Shown: piece by piece, positions 58,411-64,000 of the stretch
How positions within the stretch are numbered: position 1 is the stretch's first letter
How the letters are laid out: every line of letters starts with the position of its first letter
Assembly: GCA_023421075.1 (NCBI GenBank)
Contig: JAEZUM010000082.1
Location: 1-64,000 of the forward strand
Reading direction: 5' to 3'
Length of the DNA stretch: 64,000 bases
From: Bacillota bacterium
GTDB lineage: Bacteria > Bacillota > Clostridia > Lachnospirales > Lachnospiraceae
Notes under the pieces: model-generated
The model's input: the letters and a program-made list of their open reading frames with translations, nothing else
Database searches by the model: none
What the model was told of the DNA's origin: nothing
Program-made: the position numbers and the translations under genes

Positions 58411-59760
58411 TTACAGTCTCTTTAATAATTCTTCTCTTTGTGCCTCAAAACCAGGCTTCCCAAGAAGCGCGAACATATTCTTCTTATAGCTCTCAACACC
58501 CGGTTGATCAAAAGGATTCACACCGAGAAGGTATCCACTGACACCACAGGCAAACTCAAAGAAATAGAATAACTCTCCCAGATAGAACTCGTTCTGCTCC
58601 GGCATGGTCACACTTAAGTTTGGAACATTACCATCGGTGTGAGCAAGAAGGGTTCCCTTCATAGCGCTTTTATTGACAATGTCTACACTCTTACCAGCGA
58701 GATAATTCAATCCGTCCAGATCAACTTCCTCTTCCTCCAGGATGATCTCTGTCGCAGACTTCTCCACATTGATTACGGTCTCAAACAGAGTTCTCTGACC
58801 GTCCTGAATAAATTGTCCCATTGAATGCAGATCCGTTGTAAAATCAACGGAAGCAGGATAGATACCCTTTTGGTCCTTGCCTTCACTCTCTCCGTATAAC
58901 TGCTTCCACCATTCTGATACAAAATGGAGGGAGGGCTCATAGTTCACCAGTATCTCAATGCTCTTTCCCTTTCTGAGCAGAATATTACGTACAGCAGCGT
59001 ATTTTAAAGCATCATTTTGCTCAAAGGGATTATTCAAGCAATAATTTCTCATACTTGCCGCGCCTTCCATAAGCTTGGTAATATCGGCACCGCTAACTGC
59101 GATCGGAAGCAGACCAACTGCTGTCAATACGGAGTAACGTCCACCGACATCATCCGGAACGACAAAGCTTTCATAACCCTCTTCGGTAGCAAGGTTCTTC
59201 AGTGCACCCCTCGCCTTGTCCGTGGTAGCATAGATTCTCTTCGCCGCTTCTTTTCTGCCATACTTCTCATTTAGCAGCTTCTTGAAGACGCGGAACGCTA
59301 TGGCCGGTTCTGTAGTAGTACCGGATTTACTGATAATATTAATGGAGAAGTCTCTGTCCCCAATAACATCAATCAGGTGATTCATATAATTACTGCTGAT
59401 GTTATTGCCACAGAAATAAATCTCCGGAGTCTTTCTAATCTCCTTAGACACAGAATTATAGAAGCTATGTCTTAAAAATTCAATCGCTGCTCTTGCACCA
59501 AGATAAGAACCACCGATGCCAATAACCAGAAGTACTTCAGAATCACTCTGAATCTTAGCCGCAGACTTCTGAATACGAGCAAACTCCTCCTTGTCATAAT
59601 CCACAGGGAGATCAATCCAACCAAGAAAATCGCTTCCTGCGCCGCTCTTATTCACAAGCTGATCCTTTGCCGTCAAAGTAGCACTCTTTAGCATGTCTAT
59701 TTCAGTCTCTGCAACAAACTTTTTCGCAACAGAAAAATCAAAGGTAACTTTGTTTGTCAT
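58411..59760 (-). CDS. pgi: Glucose-6-phosphate isomerase
   Basis: Interconverts glucose 6-phosphate and fructose 6-phosphate in glycolysis. The 449-residue length and motifs are of the shorter bacterial type: LLVIGIGGSYLGARAAIE near 78, ISKSGTTTEPAIAFR near 140 (phosphate site), VPDDVGGRYSVLTAVGLLP, YPASVDFTTDLHSMGQFIQ, and the terminal FDQPGVESYKKNMFALLG. AAAGGAAG is 8 nt before the ATG. It is monocistronic with a good terminator. Confidence 0.97.
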   Translation of the reverse strand: MTNKVTFDFSVAKKFVAETEIDMLKSATLTAKDQLVNKSGAGSDFLGWIDLPVDYDKEEFARIQKSAAKIQSDSEVLLVIGIGGSYLGARAAIEFLRHSFYNSVSKEIRKTPEIYFCGNNISSNYMNHLIDVIGDRDFSINIISKSGTTTEPAIAFRVFKKLLNEKYGRKEAAKRIYATTDKARGALKNLATEEGYESFVVPDDVGGRYSVLTAVGLLPIAVSGADITKLMEGAASMRNYCLNNPFEQNDALKYAAVRNILLRKGKSIEILVNYEPSLHFVSEWWKQLYGESEGKDQKGIYPASVDFTTDLHSMGQFIQDGQRTLFETVINVEKSATEIILEEEEVDLDGLNYLAGKSVDIVNKSAMKGTLLAHTDGNVPNLSVTMPEQNEFYLGELFYFFEFACGVSGYLLGVNPFDQPGVESYKKNMFALLGKPGFEAQREELLKRL

Positions 59761-59840
59761 ATTAGTTACTTCCTTTCACTTTTTTCTTATATTCTAACAA
59801 AGTCATCCTTATTATTCAATTGTTTTCTATCTGAATTAAG

Positions 59841-61019
59841 TTACGCGAAAAATTCCTTTAAAACATCCTCGATCAGCTTGTCCTCCTGGACATCGGTTGC
59901 ACTCCCGCGTGTTTTTCCATGAGGCTTAACATTTTTAATAGTTTCCTGGGTAGCCGCCTTCTTTTCTTCCTCTTTCAGCTCTGCCTTCCCTAATTCAATC
60001 TTCTCCTTGCTTGCTGCAATCTCATCCAGTCCTTGCATTACTTTATTCATATCGGTTCTGCCCTGAGCCGGCTTTAACTCTTCCTCAAGGCTATGTAAGA
60101 TAAGCTCTTTCTCCAAAGCAGCTTCCTTCTTCAGATTACTTTGCTGTTTTTCCTGTGCCTGTTTCTTTAATTCCGCTCTTCTGGCTTCCAATGCCAGTCG
60201 CTCCTCCTCAATTCGCTTCAGCTCTTCCTCACGACGTTTCGCTGCAAGCTGTCTCTTCTCCTCCAGCCTTCTTCTCTCTTCTTCTTTTCTGGCTTCTTCT
60301 AATTTGCGCTGCTCTTCTTCTCTCTTCTGAGCCTCTCGCTTCTTCTGCTCCTCTTTCTGCTTCCTGGCTTCTCTTCTGCGGTTCAGCTCCTCCTTCGCAT
60401 CATCCTTCTCCGCTTCCTTCGAGGTAACTACTTGCTTCTTTGCTTCGGCAACCTGCTCAAACTCACGACGTATCTGCTCATACAGCTCCGGATGGAATAC
60501 CTCCTGCTCCAGTCTGACCTTACAGAAATTCTCAAGGTAATCCAGTAAATTAAGGCGAAGAATTCGTCTCTTAGCCGGGAGATTAATACTTTTATCCACA
60601 AGGATTAGAATCGCACTTGATAAGATTCCCACCGCTCCTGTCAGCAATACCAGTTGTTGTCCACAGTCAAAAGCTACGCCAAAAACCGCACTGATAGGGA
60701 CTATGAGCAGATTCAGGAAGAGAACTTGTCCACCGAAGTTATCCCATGTGGACAATAGAACTCCACAAAAACGATACTTCAATACACTCTTATCCACAAA
60801 AGTATCCACATTATTCACACCGATCTTTGCCTTATAGCAAGCTTCGAACCTCATTTTCATAAGCTTTAGTAGCTTATTCTTCGTTTCTGCCGGGTTCTCT
60901 GACGCTTTTACTAAATTTCGGTACACCAGATTCACAATGAAGCGAACCAGAATCCCCAGTCCGCATAGGCCTGCAAATACATACATGATAATATTTTCTT
61001 CATATAAGAATTTGACCAT
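59841..61019 (-). CDS. Membrane protein with long charged coiled coil, unknown function
   Basis: I do not recognise a family. The 392-residue protein has a hydrophobic N-terminus (about 10-32), a second hydrophobic pair (about 100-140, LFLNLLIVPISAVFGVAF and LLTGAVGILSSAILILV), then a cytoplasmic region. Residues about 200-310 are an almost pure Glu/Lys/Arg/Gln coiled coil (repeats such as RREARKQKEEQKKREAQKR). The C-terminal 60 residues are charged and end in DVLKEFFA. The membrane part recalls a type II secretion-like fold but is not assignable. GAGAGGGG is 6 nt before the ATG. It lies between pgi and the PEGA gene. Confidence 0.8.
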   Translation of the reverse strand: MVKFLYEENIIMYVFAGLCGLGILVRFIVNLVYRNLVKASENPAETKNKLLKLMKMRFEACYKAKIGVNNVDTFVDKSVLKYRFCGVLLSTWDNFGGQVLFLNLLIVPISAVFGVAFDCGQQLVLLTGAVGILSSAILILVDKSINLPAKRRILRLNLLDYLENFCKVRLEQEVFHPELYEQIRREFEQVAEAKKQVVTSKEAEKDDAKEELNRRREARKQKEEQKKREAQKREEEQRKLEEARKEEERRRLEEKRQLAAKRREEELKRIEEERLALEARRAELKKQAQEKQQSNLKKEAALEKELILHSLEEELKPAQGRTDMNKVMQGLDEIAASKEKIELGKAELKEEEKKAATQETIKNVKPHGKTRGSATDVQEDKLIEDVLKEFFA

Positions 61020-61177
61020 AAAAATCCCCTCTCTTTTCCATAAATTTACATTTATTATAGCTTACAACAGCTACTTTGAAAAGAGAGAGGATGAAAAATC
61101 GATTGACACCGTTCTGTTTCGGTCCCCAATATTTGATTTTATTATTCTAATTCAGAGAAAATGTAACATATATCGAA

Positions 61178-62620
61178 CTACTTTTTCACCATATCCGGCA
61201 TGTTAAAATAGGTATCCAGATTATCATCCGATACTTCAACCGTATAGCTGGTCGTCTCATAGCCTTCCTTTATAAAGGTTAATACATGGGTACCGATCAG
61301 CTTCTTAAACTTCGTCGGCGAAATTCCCTGGAATTCACCGTTCAGATAGACAGATGCACCTATGGGATTCTGTACATAAATCAGATGATCCTGATCCTCT
61401 TCATAATCCTCATTGGAGGTATTATCCGGATCGTCATCCGGGAAATCATTGTCAGGATTCTCTGTACCATTGTCCGTGCCGGTATTCGTATCAGTATTCC
61501 CCGTTCCGCCTGCTGTCTCCGTCTCTGTTACTGTGGCTTCTTCGTTACTACTCTCCTCCGGCAGTCTGATCCGAATTGTAGTCCCTGCACTGTCAACCTT
61601 CAGCTTACCCTCATAGGTCGTATAGCCATCCAGAGACACAATAACATCATGCTCACCATAAGTAAGCTCCAATGCTTCCGCATAAGGAGACAGCTTACCA
61701 TCCACAAATAGGTCCGCTCCAAAGGGAGATATTTCAAAGCTTACCAGTCCCTTTTTAGCAGCATCCGGTCCCAGATCACTTAAGGATACGATTGTTTCCT
61801 GATTACGAAATACGGTGATATTCTTGGTCGCAGTATACTCTGCATTCTCTACCGTCAGATTAAAATTACCTTCCCTAACCTTTATCACCATATCCTCTGC
61901 AACCTGTTGCATTGCTTCATATCCTATGGATATATTATCTCCAAGAAAGTTCTCATAATCAATCAGCTTAACAGTACCATGACCCCTGGTTACAGTAATG
62001 GACCAGATGGTTTCTTCATACCCTCGCACGATCAACTCATCCATCTCTGCGAGATCTAAGACGGTAATTACATCACTACCGTCCAGAACAAAGACATTCT
62101 CTGTATATTTATACTTATTCGAAGCAATCTTCATAACACGTTTGCTCCGGTCTATCCCCAAATTGCTCACACCGACATATTCCCATGCTTTTGTAGATAT
62201 CTTTATATCGGTTAATTTTGCTTCCTTGTCCGGACTGATTGCCTCCACCATGGAACCGACTGAAAGCTGGCTGATTGCCATCACCTGTCCGTATTTATCT
62301 GTAACATTGGTGCCACCGCTATAAGGTAAGGTGACACTTTCCTCCTTCATGATATCATACAGTGTAATCTCATGCATCCCCTCGTCGATACCTGTTATCA
62401 CCCCAAGTATCTCATTCCCGATTGGCTTCTCTGAGGTAATTCCCTGGGATTCCTCTTTGGTGTTTCTGTTTCTCCCACTTGTTCGTCCGGAGCCTCCTCC
62501 GGTGATATACATGGTAACAAGTAAAATAGCTGACAGGAATCCTAATCCAAGGAGCAGACTCATAATCACTCTGTTATTGACGGTATAATTTTTCTTTTGC
62601 TTTTTATTTAGTACGCTCAT
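61178..62620 (-). CDS. PEGA-domain membrane-anchored protein
   Basis: A 480-residue protein with one N-terminal membrane segment (about 17-39), then an extracytoplasmic beta-rich region. Two PEGA domains are visible: one with FEISPFGADLFVDGKLSPYAE and YGEHDVIVSLDGYTTYEG (near 298-350), and a C-terminal one with VQNPIGASVYLNGEFQG and GTHVLTFIKEGYETTSYTV (about 418-470). A Thr/Asn/Gly- and Asp/Glu-rich linker (about 360-415) separates them. PEGA proteins bind or span surface structures; the job here is unknown. GAGGA is 7 nt before the ATG. The CotS-like gene lies just upstream on the same strand, so a sporulation link is possible. Confidence 0.85.
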   Translation of the reverse strand: MSVLNKKQKKNYTVNNRVIMSLLLGLGFLSAILLVTMYITGGGSGRTSGRNRNTKEESQGITSEKPIGNEILGVITGIDEGMHEITLYDIMKEESVTLPYSGGTNVTDKYGQVMAISQLSVGSMVEAISPDKEAKLTDIKISTKAWEYVGVSNLGIDRSKRVMKIASNKYKYTENVFVLDGSDVITVLDLAEMDELIVRGYEETIWSITVTRGHGTVKLIDYENFLGDNISIGYEAMQQVAEDMVIKVREGNFNLTVENAEYTATKNITVFRNQETIVSLSDLGPDAAKKGLVSFEISPFGADLFVDGKLSPYAEALELTYGEHDVIVSLDGYTTYEGKLKVDSAGTTIRIRLPEESSNEEATVTETETAGGTGNTDTNTGTDNGTENPDNDFPDDDPDNTSNEDYEEDQDHLIYVQNPIGASVYLNGEFQGISPTKFKKLIGTHVLTFIKEGYETTSYTVEVSDDNLDTYFNMPDMVKK

Positions 62621-62702
62621 GATGGTATCCTCAGTTCTTTTAACGGTGCATATCTATGTACATTATAGCCTACCTTGCAGGTAGTTTCAATCCTTCCTTG
62701 GA

Positions 62703-63788
62703 CTATAAAATATCTTCCAGCTTATGTAGAAACATTTCTTTTTTCTCGTTCTGCTCACCGATCATACTTAACTTTTGTGTGTTTCGTCCCGATACCCAGG
62801 ATTTCTTGCCATTATAATAAAAATTCGTTATCTTCCAGAATTTCTCCGGATATAAAAGCAGTAAATAAAGTACCTGAAGCTCTGCCTTAGAGATCGGCTT
62901 AACCTGGTCATATGCTTCGATAATATTGCTGCCATAGAGAATATCCCAATCATTTTTCTCCATTACCTTACGGATAAACTGATATAAATCAAATATTTGA
63001 AGACCGATATAGGATTTTTCAAAGTTCGTAGTTGCGATATTATTTCCCATACCACCAAGCTCTGTCGCAGAAAGCGGCTGTTTATTTACCCAGCCGGGCG
63101 GAATATAGTTCCTGCTCATGGCATCAGCCTTGCTTTTCTGCATGATTATATTATGGTATGTATAGTTTCCATGGCATACGCTGCAGCTCTTAACAGCTTC
63201 TTCCATCAGTTCAAAATAGGAGGAATGTGATAACCTCTCTGCTGCCAAAACTCCCTGCTCATAAAAATTTTCATAATAATTGAGATACATAAGCTCGAAC
63301 TCATTCTTTTGTTTCTTCTCCCGAATATATGCTTTTACTCTCTTTAGCTCCCTATTGCGCTTATCAAAGGTCTCCATCAAATCCGGGGAGATGTTATGCT
63401 CTAATTGTTCCCCGGTGAACTCTACCCCTCTTAATATAGTATGGAGTCTAGCCAGATTCGCAGAGGCGCATTCCACCTGAGATAATTCTCTCAGGTTACA
63501 TTCTTCGCCCCAGAACCAGCTCTTCATGATATATTGACAGCCTGCTCCATCCTCAGAAATGATATCCTCATCCGTGGTTTTGACAAAGAGATCCGTATTG
63601 GCATAGCCATGAAGCAGCAGGTGCTCCTTTACCTTGTTCTCAAATAATGCTCGATTTCTAGAGCCTTCAAAACACTTAAAGAGCTTAAGCCCTGCGTCTG
63701 TTTCCAACAGGAATGCACCTCTGGCCCGGTATATATTATAGATCTTAAGACGATATTTTTTTAATGCTTCCTGACTTCTGTCCTCCAC
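62703..63788 (-). CDS. CotS-like spore coat kinase-fold protein
   Basis: A 361-residue protein of the CotS/aminoglycoside-phosphotransferase-like fold, found in spore coats of Bacilli and Clostridia. The N lobe has FLLETDAGLKLFKCFEGS and IMKSWFWGEECNL; the catalytic-type loop is CHGNYTYHNII (where active kinases have HGDxxxxN) and the terminal KNDWDIL/IIEAYDQV helices follow. The Gly-Asn in place of Gly-Asp suggests altered or lost catalysis. The start is a GTG at 63788, 7 nt after AAGGAGG. It is the first gene of a run with the PEGA protein. Whether it is coat-located is by family analogy. Confidence 0.85.
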   Translation of the reverse strand: MEDRSQEALKKYRLKIYNIYRARGAFLLETDAGLKLFKCFEGSRNRALFENKVKEHLLLHGYANTDLFVKTTDEDIISEDGAGCQYIMKSWFWGEECNLRELSQVECASANLARLHTILRGVEFTGEQLEHNISPDLMETFDKRNRELKRVKAYIREKKQKNEFELMYLNYYENFYEQGVLAAERLSHSSYFELMEEAVKSCSVCHGNYTYHNIIMQKSKADAMSRNYIPPGWVNKQPLSATELGGMGNNIATTNFEKSYIGLQIFDLYQFIRKVMEKNDWDILYGSNIIEAYDQVKPISKAELQVLYLLLLYPEKFWKITNFYYNGKKSWVSGRNTQKLSMIGEQNEKKEMFLHKLEDIL

Positions 63789-64000
63789 AGCCCATCCTCC
63801 TTACAAAACCTCAATAGCTTAGAATTGTAAACGACGAGCCATCTGGGGTATCGTAGTTATCCTCAAAGTGATAAACCCGTCTTACTAATATTATGATGCC
63901 AAATTCTAATTCATGAATATTAATCGATAGGCTTTTGGAAAAGTTTTTCTGTATAAAGCAATGAAATAAGGAACTAATGCATAAGGTATTGTATAAGTGA
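63789..64000. other. Right-edge spacer
   Basis: 212 bases upstream of the CotS-like gene. They hold its promoter zone and no visible gene on either strand; anything further is cut by the window end. Confidence 0.4.

Noticed and set aside
1..64000. tRNA, rRNA, CRISPR array, transposase or prophage genes
   Set aside because: No TTCRANNC-containing cloverleaf, no regular spaced direct repeats and no transposase, integrase or capsid motifs were seen by eye; a tRNAscan or Infernal run would be decisive.

Overview
The window reads as chromosomal DNA of a strictly anaerobic, endospore-forming member of the Clostridia, most like the Lachnospiraceae (Clostridium cluster XIVa, near Lachnoclostridium/Anaerocolumna). 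The reasons are a multi-cluster [FeFe]-hydrogenase, a reverse rubrerythrin with a PerR-type regulator, sporulation genes (spoIIR, a SPOCS-LysM protein, a CotS-like kinase), hexuronate genes (uxuAB) beside AraC regulators, and moderate GC with long AT-rich spacers full of hairpin terminators. This placement is inferred from gene content. I found no rRNA, tRNA, CRISPR array, intact transposase or prophage.

Layout. 1-4.4 kb: hydA, a small DUF1874-like gene and a chemoreceptor. 4.4-9.1 kb: a 214-bp palindromic element, pdxA, then rubrerythrin, perR and a DEAD-box helicase; rubrerythrin and perR share an operator. 9.4-17.5 kb: a YgiQ radical-SAM protein, an FKBP/trigger-factor lipoprotein, the c-di-AMP receptor darA, and ileS behind an Ile T-box leader that carries an inserted repeat. 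17.5-27.2 kb: pncB, a VanY-type peptidase, plsC, a membrane-anchored unknown, a CapA-like protein, a DUF1934 protein, spoIIR with a sigma-F-like promoter, ispE and an MFS transporter. 27.3-31 kb: an AT-rich TIM-barrel gene ending at a 22-bp perfect hairpin, an unknown gene and the SPOCS-LysM gene.

31.1-36.5 kb is the most interesting block: ccdA, a TlpA-like lipoprotein, a lipid-anchored MsrA-MsrB fusion, and a YesN/YesM-type two-component pair, all co-directional. Together they look like an electron relay that repairs oxidised methionine outside the membrane, with its own sensor. The lipoprotein linker and the kinase's extracytoplasmic domain are both rich in methionine, and a Fur/PerR-like 7-1-7 palindrome precedes ccdA.

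36.6-49.4 kb: veg, a PrcB-domain lipoprotein, an AraC regulator divergent from a Gfo/Idh - ThuA - Gfo/Idh sugar-modification cluster, clpB (whose 3' end is tandemly duplicated past its stop codon), a PhnB-like protein, a 146-nt palindrome, and uxuAB divergent from another AraC regulator. 49.4-64 kb: a membrane RCK-like protein facing a truncated KdpDE-like pair, a small unknown gene with azlCD, an HD-GYP protein, a cyclase-family hydrolase, exoA, a HAD phosphatase, a DUF951 protein, a hemolysin III protein, pgi, a charged coiled-coil membrane protein, a PEGA lipoprotein-like protein and a CotS-like kinase at the right edge.
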